From: Talinum fruticosum
Taxonomy: Eukaryota > Streptophyta > Magnoliopsida > Caryophyllales > Talinaceae
Direction: 5' to 3'
Length of the DNA: 64,000 bases
Assembly (NCBI GenBank): GCA_021018815.1
Contig: JAITYX010000049.1
Location: 744,001-808,000, forward strand
In this document: positions 1 to 11,800 of the stretch, one piece after another
Numbering within the stretch: position 1 is the first letter of the stretch
How the letters are laid out: each line of letters opens with the position of its first letter
The notes under the pieces: model-generated
Databases searched by the model: none
Seen by the model: the letters and a program-made list of their open reading frames with translations, nothing else
Told to the model about the DNA's origin: nothing
Position numbers and translations under genes: made by a program

Positions 1-2262
1 TCTATAAGTGTAAATAATCCATTCATAGTTTACTTTATCGGTTTCATGCTTCATACTAATCATGATTTAGCATAAATCGGGTAATTTTACGTAAAATTTA
101 TAACTCGGAATATACTTATCCAAAATACCTTATCATTTTCTCTCATCCATTCATCTAATTAAGAAGGATTTACAGTTCCCTTAAACTTTGAAGGTTGTAG
201 CCTAAGGAACTTATTCAGAGTTAATACTTATCATGTGTCAACATCATTCCTCCCTCTTTAGCAACCATCTAAATTAAGAGTAACTATAGGTTCATTAATA
301 TGCTATGGGTTTTCTCAAAAAACCACAATAAAAACTAATTATAACACATATCTAGTCATATAAACACATATAAACACAATAATAAATATATAGGAAGTCT
401 CGGATCGGGCATCCTGTCACTAGAAGACCCCTGTTAGAACCCTCCTCTCAAAGTTTCTAGCTAGGCATCCTCATGAATAAGGACCCCAGTTTGAATCATC
501 CGGTATGCTAAACAATCCTTAGCCAGTCGATTCAAAACAATTTGCACATAATCATTTATCACATCTCGCTTTAAACAGTTTTCTCAAATTAATGTAACAT
601 GATGGAAGGCATAGCACCACTTGCCATCCTTCTAAATTCAGTTTCACAATCAGATTCACTTCTTTTGAAACATAATCACATTTGAAAGGCAGTTATCAAG
701 AAGTTGTATTCAAGGATTATTTTGCGTAAAATACAAAACTCCTTTCAAAATTACTTTTGAACATCATTTAACACCATCGCTTGCACAAATAGCTATGATT
801 CAATCATAGATAGTCATTCTCAGCTCCATTCCCAACCATACCTTACTCAATTCCCCAATTTAGTAAGATTGATTCCTTTTCGAACCACAATAACCACAAG
901 TAGATACCATCTAATTCAACGTTTCAACTTTTCACAATTCATTGTCTTTATCTCAATTCCTCATTTTATGTCTCTACTTTATAACTCAACTTCTTTTGCC
1001 CATACTCAACCACACAACTCTTAATCTCACTTTATTGCTTAAGTCCCTCTCGCTATGCTTATCTTCAAACTTGATTTAATCTCAAGGACTTAGATATATT
1101 CCAAACGCAATTTAACCTTACAATTCCCAGCTCGGCATCTCTCTACCTCAATTGTGTGTTAATCAAGATGAAGTCAAGCCCCTACTTTATACTCAAATCG
1201 TTGTCCCCCAATACGCTTCGTTACCTTCCAACGCAAGAACATAGGAAATCTCTATGGTTTAACTGAAGCATCAATTTTCCATTTATACCCAATTCACCAC
1301 TTCTTCATCCTTAAGTGTTATTTGAGATCTTCACGAGTACTCTTTATACCTACGCAACCTAACTCCTTCTAAACTTTCAACATCTCAACTCAGCCCTAAC
1401 CAATTACTAAGCTCCTTCAGGTTTCGATTCGGACTTAACAGTTCAATTCGATTTTCTCATAACCTAATTTAGTCCTAACAACTTTCTAACTTCATTCTAT
1501 CACTTAAACATTTAATATTCACAACAAAACTCATTTGGGTTTCACAAATTCCTAATAGTTTAGAGTATAAGACTAGCCACCTCGATTCGGGGCTTGAAGG
1601 TTTGCTGAGGTTGAGGTTCCCTCGGGTTAGTTCCTCCTTTCCTTCCTCTTCCCCTACCGCCAGCCCGGTTTCTTCGCTTCCTCCGCGCCTCGACGTGGTT
1701 GCTGGTCACGGTTCCCGCGCTCACCGGCTACCTCTCTTGGCTCTCGTGTTCGCTTCCCTCTTGAGGTCCCGATTTCGCCTCCCTTCGTGCCCCTCATTGC
1801 TTGCCTTAAGTTCGCCGCCGCCTTCCCTCCGTTCGCCGGTCTCCGGCCACTTTTCCTTGCCCTCACGCTCGCTCGCCCTCTCACTCTTGCTCTGTCTCTC
1901 TTGCTTTGTCTCTCTCTCTCCCGTTTTCTACTTCTCTTTAGTCCCCCTTCCCTTTTTTCCTTTTCCTCTACTCCTTTCTTTTCCTTTTTCAATGGCCTCA
2001 TCAGGTGCAGCTAGCACTCGCTGCCTAACACTAATCCTCTCCTAATTTTTTTTTGAGATTATCTTGAGCAAAATCGGACTAGTTAACTATAAGTTTATCC
2101 CAAGTTTCTATTTTGTTTAATAGCGATGAAACTAGCAATTACCCTTATTAATTAAGCTATGTAAACATAAAAGCACATAATAATCACATAAAATAAATTA
2201 CTTATAAATACTTAGCTTAATTTAACTATATAATTAATCTACTCAAAATTCCGCGCCTCACA
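1..2262 (-). mobile_element. Decayed Ty3/gypsy-type LTR, truncated by window edge
   Basis: Read on the minus strand, this stretch follows the same order of blocks as the LTR at 20,389-23,499. The TG start is at 2262. A strongly purine-biased GC-rich block follows (about 2000-1620), then the block around 1590 that matches the 21,245-21,275 sequence. Next come the segments at 780-600 and 530-480 that match 22,220-22,400 and 22,500. Identity is much lower than between the two LTRs at 20-27 kb, so this is an older or different subfamily member. Its far end and any internal region lie outside the window. The small ORFs in it (for example 1602-2045) are compositional and I do not call them genes. 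Confidence 0.7.
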
Positions 2263-2310
2263 CCTTTGGATTGTTAGATCCTTTTTGAAAGGCTAGGCGC
2301 TGAAACCAAT
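2263..2310 (-). mobile_element. Copia internal stub with primer-binding site
   Basis: On the minus strand, a methionine-tRNA-type primer site follows the LTR end, then a leader that matches the segment at 38,440-38,482 of element B. The copia sequence stops abruptly at 2263, where the gypsy-type LTR begins. The gypsy element therefore inserted just behind the copia primer site. The rest of this copia body, if present, lies to the left of the window. Confidence 0.7.
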
Positions 2311-2883
2311 TGAATGTTTGCTCTTGGAGAGTCTTATTCACCCTAGAGGGGGTGAATAGGGTGATCTGGAAATTTCAACAAACTTAGAAACTTTAAACTT
2401 GAAAAGAATGAACAAGATAATCCGAGTCTAAATTGGACTCAAAAAGTGTAAACTTAGAGATACGTGGAAACCCTCCTGGGGCATAAAATCACGGACAGTG
2501 CTAATCAAAGCACCAAGTCAAATCCACTATTTTGAATTCTCAAAATACAACGAATCGACTCAACCGAATTGCTCCCTTAGACAATTCCTTACGAGTTTTC
2601 CTAGACTCGAAGTTCCCTTATCCGACCTAATACTTCCTAACTAAGGTAACCTTTACAGCTTAGGGACAACCGAGCTGAGTTAACCCTTACAGCTCAGTCA
2701 AGGGACCTTACTCGGAAAGTAAGAAGTATATGTAATTGATTACAAAACTTTACAACTCGGAAAAATATTAAGTACGAGACTTGGAGCTATAAAAAGAACA
2801 TTGAATGAGTAAACAAAGACTTTAGCTTAAGTAATGTATTTGAACAATAATTCCAGCAATCTTCTAGTTTTGTGAAGTGGCTT

Positions 2884-2892
2884 CTATTTATA
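2884..2892 (-). promoter_or_regulatory. LTR TATA box
   Basis: On the minus strand this reads TATAAATAG, followed by AAGCC. The same box is in every copia LTR in the window (28,095, 29,890, 39,134, 56,420, 62,857), at the same relative place. It is therefore the likely LTR core promoter. Confidence 0.7.
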
Positions 2893-3595
2893 GATGACCA
2901 AGCAGATTAGCCGTTGTGTCTTGGTTCGAACGTAAGTCTTTATCGGCTGTTGTAACGGCTCTTTTGAGTCACTCGTAAAAGATCCGTTGGGATGTGAGCG
3001 TTGTGCAATGGCTCTTAGCTCCTAAAGGTGCTCCAGTCAACCGGTGATGTCCGAAAAGTAAGGTGGAAACCACCGTTGAGTTTAGCGTTGGAGTTTTCTA
3101 GTTTTGGAAACGGACAATCCCGACACGGTGTCCGAGCCCTGTTCGAAGTAGATAAAACTTGTAGACCGGTGATTGACAGCTTGAAGTCGGTTACTTTTGT
3201 AATTAAAAACATGAAATAACCTCATTTGAATAACCTACAAAAGTAAAAATTTTGGTTGTCAAAGTATAAAATACTTTGGTCCAAGATTAGACACACATAA
3301 TAATTTAATTAAGACAATTAAGTGCATAATTATCTTAGGCCTAGAAGAGTGGAATTTGATGTGTCTAATATTCATTATACTTAAATTCCATCGTAGTCGG
3401 TCCTACGAGAGATCATGTTATAAGAGTGAAAACATTAGAGTAAAAGGACTTGATCTGGACAAATAATTCTCAAACTCACAAATTGACTTGGAAAGATGAA
3501 TTAACACCGTAATTCACTTTGCATTGAAATATGTAGTCGAACTCGGATAAAAGTGTTAGAGAAATTATTTGATCATGCAATAAACCGAGTGATGT

Positions 3596-3608
3596 CCGAG
3601 TGACTCGG
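3596..3608. repeat. CCGAGT-G-ACTCGG palindrome in LTR
   Basis: This is a perfect 6-bp-arm palindrome with one central base. Related CCGAG/CTCGG palindromes recur through all the copia LTRs. It may be a cis-regulatory site, as CGG-rich palindromes are a known feature of Sirevirus LTRs. Confidence 0.5.
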
Positions 3609-3791
3609 AAATATCAATGTAAGAAGATAAACAAAAATGTGTTTTCCGAGTCGATCGAAATGAATGAAAACTTATACGTAAGTTTCTATAACACTCGAAT
3701 GACTTGTAATCAAAATTTAGGAGGGATGAGGTTTGTACTTGAGTTTTTATGTAGTACTCTGAATGATCTAGATTTAGAGTCCGAGTCTTCG

Positions 3792-4202
3792 GAGGCTTCG
3801 CCGAGTCGGCTAATAATTGCTCCAATATGTGTGGTTGATCGACTAACTTACGTTCTACTCCATGAACTAGATCTTCATGTCGATCTTCTAATTCCATACT
3901 ACTGCTGGCTTCATTTTCATCATACCCTTTATCTTCCTCTCGTAGGACATTATTCGCATAGGATTCCTCCTCCCCATGCCATACCTACACCTTATAAGTT
4001 GTGTCAAACTCATGCTGATATAGGTGACCTTTTACAACCTTAGGGGCAAGGTTGAGGAGTTGAAAAACCTTAAACACGGATAGAATATAGATTATTCTCT
4101 CGAATTTGGCGGGATGTTCAACGGCAATCTCTAGGAAGTTGTTAATACCATCACGATATTTTATACTCCTCCTATCGTTGTAAACCCACGCTCGATCCTT
4201 AC
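3792..4202 (-). pseudogene. CACTA (En/Spm) transposase-associated domain fragment
   Basis: Minus-strand translation gives DRAWVYNDRRSIKYRDGINN followed by FLEIAVEHPAKF. This is the pattern of the transposase-associated domain at the N-terminus of plant CACTA tnp2 transposases (aromatic-rich start, then N.FLEFA..NP). Further on come GHLYQHEFDTTYK, an in-frame TAG, WHGEEE, an acidic linker and ILEQLLADSAKP. The family normally runs into PLYPGC at that point. The copia LTR interrupts the gene there at 3791. At least one stop and weak zinc-ligand conservation mark it as dead. The family is known; assignment of this copy rests on my reading of motifs. Confidence 0.6.
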
Positions 4203-5728
4203 CTTACCCATAAATACAATAAGCAATTCACCATATTTAGTTCGATAAATATGTACTTACGCACAAATAATATGACATGAGCCCGAGATCCTTCTACGGG
4301 GATAGATGGTCCTAAACTCATTCAAGAATAATATGACCCTATACCATGTAGCAAAATCTTATCATACATTTGACAAAATTTCGCAAGCATTTCCCTTAGT
4401 CCTTTAAGTACAACATATGAAAACGAAGTGGCTAATGTTTATATCCTTACTTAATTGTATGGTAACATAAGTAAAGATATACACATCAAACCCATCGTCA
4501 TCATAATTGCACCCGAAGAACGAGAGGGAAATGAGCACTGTGATATCTTGTCAAATGTATGATAAAGATTATAATAGCCACAAAACCTATTATCATATTA
4601 TTCTTAAAGCTGTCTAACACGGACAATTTCAAAACCTATACATACCAAGCTAATATCCTAAGCGCTATACGCACATTTATATATATACCCGCGACCTAGG
4701 ATAACTTGTTATGTATAGATTTTTGAATGGGTTCTCTAAGCTTATGAAATGCATACGATAATTTAATGAAAATCATATATTGGTAAGCAAAATAAGCATA
4801 ATTATACACAATTAAGCATGTCATTTATCAAATTAAATGTTAGGAATGAGAGCGTAAGTCTTCAAAAAGATCACACATGATATTATTTTGAGGGACTACT
4901 CCTATAGACTATTTGAGAACTTTTCTTAAAGATGACAAAAGAGTATGAGGAAGAGAGAAGGTCTTTGTACCCTAAACTCTAACCATATTTTTTACAATTT
5001 ATATTTTCTCCCTTTTGATCCTTAAACCCTAAACCATAAATTTTTCTATTTCCTCAAACTCTAAATCATAAATATTTTTATTTTCTCTCTTTGGATACAA
5101 ATGTATTTTTATCTACCATCCTTAGCTATCATTCTATTTCTCTATAATTAAATCCTAAACTACCTAAACCCATTTCACAAAATCTCAAACATTTCACGAA
5201 TTTCCAACTTAATAAACTAAACAAATATTACCTACATTCTCAATATTCAACATTTCAACAAAGATTTAACATTTCAATAATCTCAAACATTACCTATATT
5301 CTTAACATTCACATAATTACCCCAAATACATTCAACATTTAACTATATAAATATTGTAAATAACTTAAAACGAAAAGAAGAAATGATAAAGATTCATGTC
5401 GTAAGAACGAAGAAAACAACGGCGAGAGTGAGCGAGAAGATTCACGTCGAAACACACACAGCCACCGATGCAAATACTTTGTAAGAGAAGACAGTACAAG
5501 AAATAGGAGAGACAAGAGGATATATTCAGCGAAACAAAACATTGAACAACAAGAGGAACAACGGTGAGGATAACTTATCGGCGAGGATTACTCCGAGCAT
5601 ATCTAGACTCGAGTAGTAGTGGACGAGAGTGAACTATGGAGAAGGAAAAGACCGAGAGCGAGATAGTAGATGAAGTGGGCGTGGAAACAACGAGTCTATT
5701 CTCGAGTTTTTAGATTGCATTTGATATA

Positions 5729-5818
5729 GAACCGTCGTCATATGTGACAAGATCCATCGTTAAATATCTTCAACAATACATATGACGACGGTTCATCCGA
5801 AAGAACCGTCGTCATATG
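5729..5818. repeat. CACTA subterminal repeats (16 bp, three copies)
   Basis: GAACCGTCGTCATATG occurs at 5729-5744 and 5803-5818, and inverted at 5779-5794. Short repeats in both orientations next to a CACTA terminus are the usual transposase-binding sites of these elements. Confidence 0.7.
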
Positions 5819-5931
5819 CATTACACAATGCCGGTTATTTACAAAAATGTCACTGGTCCATTTTTCATGACGATTTATCCTGTTAACCATCGTTAAAGGC
5901 CCGTCACTAAAAGTGGTTTTTGCAAGTAGTG

Positions 5932-8160
5932 ATACGACTTATATTCATACTTAATCATATTGATAACAATCTTATAAATTCCATACAAAATACATCCTAC
6001 CTTTTGTTTACTAACATAGTCTAAAGTATAAGCATGGACCATCTTCCTATCAAATTGTCGCTAACCGTTAATCTTCTTCAATGCTTCCTTAATCCCTTTA
6101 GTTTACGTGAACTTGAAAAATAGTTAGGTCATGAGCTCTTCGAGCGTAACGAATAACGCTTATAATTTCCAATGTTACACTTTGCACACTATCCGATTTA
6201 CACACAATCACATAAACAAGTAAGACAAATCACTTAGATTATAACATGCAACACGTGAAAGGTGGTATATAGATACGAGTCACACTTCGCAAGTAGAATC
6301 GTACATTCATATTTTTCGTGCTCTTAATATTTCACAAAATACACACTTATGTTGTAAAACGAACGATTAGACTAACTTAGCCATACTTGTCTCATACCAA
6401 GTACGATTCACAAACTCTTGTTTTCACTAAAGTCCCTAAACAAAAAGGTATGTAATGTTTAACTTTCTTAAATTTCTCAAAATTTCAAGAAAATTAGAGT
6501 TTTGATGGTAGTAGGGATTGTTGGGGGTGTTGAAGGAGATTAGTGGGTTTGACCGAGGGTATAAGCCGAGGTTTTGGATAAGTAGGAGGTTAGCCAAACC
6601 TTGTTGATTTTTTCCTTTTCACCCAATTCTTCTATGAATTTTATTTTGCCCGAATTTCATGATATGAATATGAACGAATTGAATATCGTGATATTAATTA
6701 GGGTTTCAATTTCTTACATCATGGACGAATCGTTGTTATGATTTGATTAATATGAGTCTCTTTTTGTGTGAATTATCGATCTTTTGTTATGATTTTGTTC
6801 TAGTTGATGTTGATTTTGTTTATTTTGGTTGAGTTTCCGGAAAATTGATTTTTTGTCATGTTTGTACATAATTTTTTTGTATTAAAGATTGCTTGAGAAT
6901 TTATGGTTTTATCGGTTTTGGTAAATTACTTTTAATTTACATTCTTTCATAGAAGTCGATGGCTCCTTTCAGCTTTTTCATTTTCATTCTAAAAAAAAAA
7001 CTAGCTATTAAGAAGTCCTAATTATTGAAAATTTTAGTTCTTGGATGTTGTAGTCCAAATTCAACATTTTATTCTATTGAGTAGTGTGGATTCTGGTGAT
7101 GAATCATATCTAATTGTGATGCTTATATCAATCTTCAGATGTAGAAACAATTGTTAAGAATTGCTAGTGGCTTGTGTTAGTATACCTCTGCTATCGTAGA
7201 TCTTTCAACTTTATTAATTGAAAAATTGTTCAAAAGTTTGGTTTTTCGTACTTAGTATTGTAACAATTGCTAACAATTGCAAGCGACTTACGCCTTTAGT
7301 ACATACTCGAGGTTAGCGAGGGATCTCGTGGACCTCTTTGGATCTTGGGGGATGTCTCCATGGGTCATTAGCATACCGTATACGACTATGAAAAGCTCAT
7401 AGTGCGGTTTGCGAAGCTACATAGTCTGCTCATGCATTTGCGGCTTTATGTGTTGTGTTTAAATCGAGGCTTTTTTTAGTATTATCTATTTGTGTTGTAC
7501 TTGATAAGATGTATGTGTAGTCAAGTAATTGAAGAACAATACTGTTTTTGTAATCTTGAACAAGACATATATTTGGACATTTTGGGCTCTGTCTTAGGCT
7601 AATGTTCTTGTAATATTGGAGCAAATGCTCTTGTAATACTAGAGTACCTGTTGGTTTTGCCTCAATGGCACTTTCTGTGATATTCTAATTGGACATTTTT
7701 GGTTCTGTCTTAGGCCAATGTTCTTGAATTTATCCCCAGCGATGTGATTGTTCAAGCAATATTTGCGGACATTATGCTTTTTTAATAAGTGGATTGAAGT
7801 TTTTTTTTTCCTCGAGTTTAATATTTGCTTCAATTAATCAAATTATACGAGTCTTGAGTGGTCGAGTTATTTGATCCATAGCCCTGCCCAACCCGCTAAA
7901 AATTACTGCCCGGCCCAAAGTGGGTGAGCCCGAAACGTAAGTTTGTCATCATTTCCAACCCTCACCAAACATAACCTCGGAACCCTGTGGACCCCAGCAA
8001 ATAATATAGCTTTGGGTGGGAACGGCCAATAATTCCCACTAAGCGAAATTTAACGCTGGAGGAAATTTGTTTCAACGTCGTTCTCCGCATGTCCGTTGTC
8101 CTTGCGCCGAGAGCTGATGCCACTCCATCCAACTCTTTTCCATTTGACATTTCCGCTTCT
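5932..8160. other. Intergenic DNA upstream of the formin
   Basis: This is AT-rich sequence without a supportable gene. An imperfect direct duplication of about 37 bp is seen at 7576-7613 and 7695-7731 (CTGTCTTAGGC-AATGTTCTTG core). The last few hundred bases before 8160 hold a CCAAT motif (about 8026). They probably include the proximal formin promoter, but no start site can be fixed. Confidence 0.4.
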
Positions 8161-8732
8161 TTTGCCTTTTCTCTTCTCCGTTAAAATAGCTTTCTCTATA
8201 TCTTTGCCACATTAATCTTCTTCATCTCGACAAAAATATCAACATTACCCAAATTCATTACCTCATAGATTTCCACCCCCTCCTCTCCCCTACCTTCTCC
8301 TCTCTCTCTTCCCTCGTGTTTCTGCTACTTAGGGTCTCTGTCTTTCCCTGCCTCTTTCTTTGGCGTGATTTTTTTCTTTTGTGAATTTTCGTCTTCGGTT
8401 GAAATGGGATTTTAAGATTCTTTTTTGAATTTTTGTAATGCAGAGAGACAGGGAGGAGAAGGGACGTCCTGTTTCTCAATCAATCAGATTGGTCATCATC
8501 TACGCAATTTATTTGGACTTTCACTTTGTTTGTTTCTTGATAAACATGAATATCACATTTAGATTTTAATCGCAGGGAGAGAGAGACAAGAAGAGAATTA
8601 TTCATGCTTTTGATTTTTGGCCAATCCTTGAATCAATTCTTTTCCTGTGGGTGTAATTTGCGTTGGAAAAATAGCGAATATATGAGATGAAAAGGAGAAA
8701 ACGGGAGTGCAGGAGTAAGATTTGGCTAATCC
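8161..8732 (+). promoter_or_regulatory. Probable formin promoter / 5' untranslated leader
   Basis: A CT-rich stretch at 8275-8320, typical of plant leaders, lies about 420 bases before the predicted start codon at 8733. A weak TATA-like sequence (CTCTATATC) is near 8193. The transcription start and any leader intron cannot be resolved from sequence alone. Confidence 0.35.
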
Positions 8733-8870
8733 ATGATGGGTATTTTTAATTGTGTCATTATTTTAGCCATTTTGGTTTGTGAATGTAGTTGCGTAGGGAA
8801 TGGCGCAACGGCCAGAAATTTTCTACAACATGGAGCTGAATCCCTTCCTCTCACCGTTGATCAACAGAGA
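8733..8870 (+). CDS. Formin exon 1: signal peptide
   Basis: This exon of 46 codons begins [20 protein letters not shown] and continues [13 protein letters not shown] short N-terminus and a hydrophobic core with small residues before the likely cleavage site make a good secretory signal. An alternative start is the second ATG at 8736. The exon ends in phase 0 before the donor GTATGA at 8871. It is short, and I found it by searching upstream of the membrane span for the signal peptide every class I formin needs. Confidence 0.7.
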
Positions 8871-11800
8871 GTATGATTCTTTGCAACACTGCTCTTTCTT
8901 TGTTCTAATTGTTACGGCCTTTTAGTTGTGGGATTTTAAATTTTTATCAAATTTATTTGTGGGATTGATATTACAATCCTTCAATTGATGCATACCTGGC
9001 CTCCCGCGCCCCTAATTTTCTATGTTTTTAATTGATTTTTTCTAAATATACACATAAATTATGGAAGGTTTTTTCCTTCCCTTTTTCATGGTTCAAGCGC
9101 AATGGAAATCCAAACATGATGTGAGCAACAGAGGAAGCAGTCATTAGTTGTTGGTGCTGGCAGAAATGCTTGTTGCGCAGGAGTAAATCAGCCTACGTTT
9201 GATCTCCTTAGACCCCCAAAAGTGGGATCCACACTGGGAAATTTTTTGTCGGCTTAGATGACCACTATTTTCTCGAGGATGGAGCCCCTGATTCCTGGTT
9301 TTTAGCCTCCCTTTTTACAGTTCATTTTCACTTAATCAAGGGTGACGATGTGTTTATCTTGACCTCTTTGAGGGTGGATACGGAATTTGACTCCGCATGA
9401 TCAATTTATACCACTTTATAAACTGCCGGTTGACAACCATATACCCCCTGCCCAAAACAAGTAAATCCCCCATGGAAAAAGCAACCCTGCCATGCCTTGC
9501 CTACTTATCACTGCCCAATGCACAAGATTAGACTTTAAAGTTGGGAAGTAGGAAGAGGAAAGTTCAGTCTCATGTTATACTGTTCTTTCTTTCCTGCTCT
9601 AAAATATTCTATATGTTGATCACTTGTAAGTTGCATGAAATTTGACTGAGTACCAATTAATTCATACTTGTCAAATTTCATGAAACATAAAAATGGGACA
9701 TCCTTACAAGGTATAACATGAAATCGGGACATAGGGAGGAATAATGAGGACATTACTCAACATATATTTAAGGGTGGTATCGAAAAAAATGGAGACCATT
9801 TTCGGAGTTTTATGTGACAAGACACCGCTGATTAAGCTAAAGAGGATATTCTAGTGCATTGTTGTTAGACCAACTTTGTAGTATAGCATAGAATATTGGT
9901 TGGTTAAGAAAAAGGGGCTTAAACATGATGGTTGGTGAAAAAGTTGTGCTGGTATGTAATCATATAAGGTTACAATGTTAGATACAATAGGTAATGCGTT
10001 GATCAAAGACAAGGTGGAAGTGACCTCTATGGAGGATGAGATGTAGGAAATAAGGCTCACATGTTTTGGGCGTGTGAAAGTGAGTTATGAAAGGATTACT
10101 GCTTTGGACTATATGTGTGTGTGTGAGAGAGAGAGAGAGAGAAAGAGAGAGACAGAGAGGGAGAGGGAGAGGATGACATAATAAGAATTGAGATGAGATT
10201 AATGGATTGGATTTGGTCCACTTGCAACTTATCTTAGACATGCCTAGGAATAGGAGCTTGTGGAGATCTACAAAAGTATGTCATCTTAGATGAATAGCCA
10301 AAAAAAAAGAAAACATATGGGTATCTAGGTATCAACCTCTTGAGTTACCTACATCTAGCTCTCCGACCTTATCTTAACAGGATCCACATTGGAGGGTAAT
10401 GATTATGATCATTATGAATTGTACCAAGGAAGTGGATGAGGTGATTAAGTTTGGTCACTGATAGTTTAGTGCTTCAGCAATCCGACTAGTGTGATTTTAG
10501 GTTGCACTCTACTGGGCCAATTTCCAGAGTCCTACATTACTACCCCTCAAAAGAGGATATGTCATTAAGAAACACATGTGTATGCATTAAGGTCTGCTTT
10601 GAATTTATGACTTAGATCATAATGCTTTTCTGGTGCAGATCCAAGAATTTCGTAAGGGTGTCCCTCTTTTAATTTTCATGAAATTTGACGAGTATCAATT
10701 TGATTTTAGGTATCATTTAAAAAAATAAAGAAAATTTTTACAAATTTTCTACAAAAAATACTACGGGTAATAGGTCCACCATGTGCTTTACACATCAAGT
10801 TACGAAACGCTGCTGGAAACATTATCATGGGAATTAAAGGCTAATGGGAACAACGGTACAAGGGATACCTTTGATGAAAGGGTCACCCATGTGCTTTATG
10901 CGCCAAATTGCAAAAGACTGCTAAGGGACTGTCATTTCTCATGGAAATAATAGAGGTTACTCGTTTTTATTTCTAATACATTTTCCCACTCCAAGAAGGG
11001 AACTACCAGAATGCTTTTGTTACCCTTTGCTATCTGAACCTAGAACCACTGTTTACTATTGCAATCTGTGCTATTTAGCAGAGAGATACTTATCAAGACC
11101 TAGCTTCAGAGAGAATGCCTGATATACAAGAGCATTTTAAATGATTTTAATTGGTATATAATTTGGCTCCTATGGCACGCTCAGTAATTCCTTGCTTGTG
11201 TACATTGTGATCATACATACAAATATACAAAATGTGATGAGAATCTGTGGACAGCAGCTGGAGCAGATACATTGCAAGAAAGAAGTGGCAGAAATAGGAA
11301 AAGAAATTGGGAAAGGTGACTTGCGTTTGCCATCACTGAAAGCTAGAGCATATATTGAATCTACTGCTTTGCAGTTCAGGGAGAAGGGTTCTCATGAAAC
11401 TTGGACTACTTTGCCGTCCAATCTCCAGAAAGTTCATTCTAAGGATTATTTTGATCACTTGCATGTTTTTAGCGAACATGGTCATACTAGTAGTCTTGAA
11501 CTGCCTTTCCCTAAGCACGGCGTTCCTAGAAGATACTTGGCTGACAAGCCCTCTAAAGGTACATTTGAAATACCTCCAAATCTCCTTCCCATCACAACTA
11601 TATTTCTTTGTCCATCCCTATCCCCTGCTTTGACACCATCTAATGCAGTACCTTCTGGTTCTGGTTCGAATCCTGTAGGTGATATATTCTATGAGCCTCT
11701 TACCATACCTTCTGATGTATTTCTCCAACCTCCACCTTCATCGGGAAGAAAGAAAAGTTCATCAACGAGTACACAAAATGACAACCATAATCAAGATGTA

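Larger units (their letters stand above)
2311..3791 (-). repeat. Copia (Sirevirus-like) 5' LTR, minus orientation
   Basis: This LTR is about 1.48 kb. On the plus strand it reads TGAATGTTTGCTC at the left and CCGAGTCTTCG at the right. It shares the conserved 35-bp block around 2335-2370 (ACCCTAGAGGGGGTGAATAG) with every other copia LTR here. The primer site at its left flank makes it a 5' LTR. The right edge abuts CACTA transposase sequence, so the copia element inserted into the CACTA element. It is noticeably diverged from the LTRs at 27-63 kb. Confidence 0.85.
3792..5931 (-). mobile_element. CACTA DNA transposon, 5' end portion
   Basis: The right edge reads, on the minus strand, CACTACTTGCAAAAACC, a CACTA-type terminal inverted repeat. 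It is followed inward by AGTGACGGG. Subterminal repeats lie just inside, and the transposase fragment begins about 1.7 kb further in, the expected order. The left part is displaced by the copia and gypsy insertions and leaves the window. The sequence between 4203 and 5640 is AT-rich, with no recognisable coding region. Confidence 0.65.
8871..11254 (+). other. Formin intron 1 (about 2.4 kb)
   Basis: The donor is GTATGA at 8871 and the acceptor is most likely the ACAG ending at 11254. A second in-phase AG at 11257 is equally possible. The intron contains a LINE remnant (about 9680-10330), a GT/GA microsatellite (10113-10172) and an inverted repeat, CATGAAATTTGAC...GTCAAATTTCATG, near 9635-9690. 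It also has a diverged duplication around 10780-10840 and 10885-10945. Confidence 0.6.

Noticed and set aside
1602..2045. Long ORFs on both strands (147 and 115 codons) in GC-rich DNA
   Set aside because: They lie in the purine/pyrimidine-skewed block of the gypsy-type LTR, are Ser/Pro/Leu-rich or Arg/Glu-rich, and change frame between copies.
8258..8479. Minus-strand ORF of 73 codons
   Set aside because: It is the complement of the CT-rich formin leader and is Lys/Arg/Glu low-complexity.
10122..10172. Regular repeats, considered as an array
   Set aside because: They are a simple GA microsatellite. There is no CRISPR-like repeat-spacer pattern anywhere in the window.
9978..10241. Minus-strand ORF of 87 codons
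   Set aside because: It crosses the GT/GA microsatellite and is the reverse of the LINE remnant.
11664..11690. GGTTCGAATCC, a tRNA T-loop-like string
   Set aside because: It lies in formin exon 2 and no tRNA acceptor, D or anticodon arms surround it.
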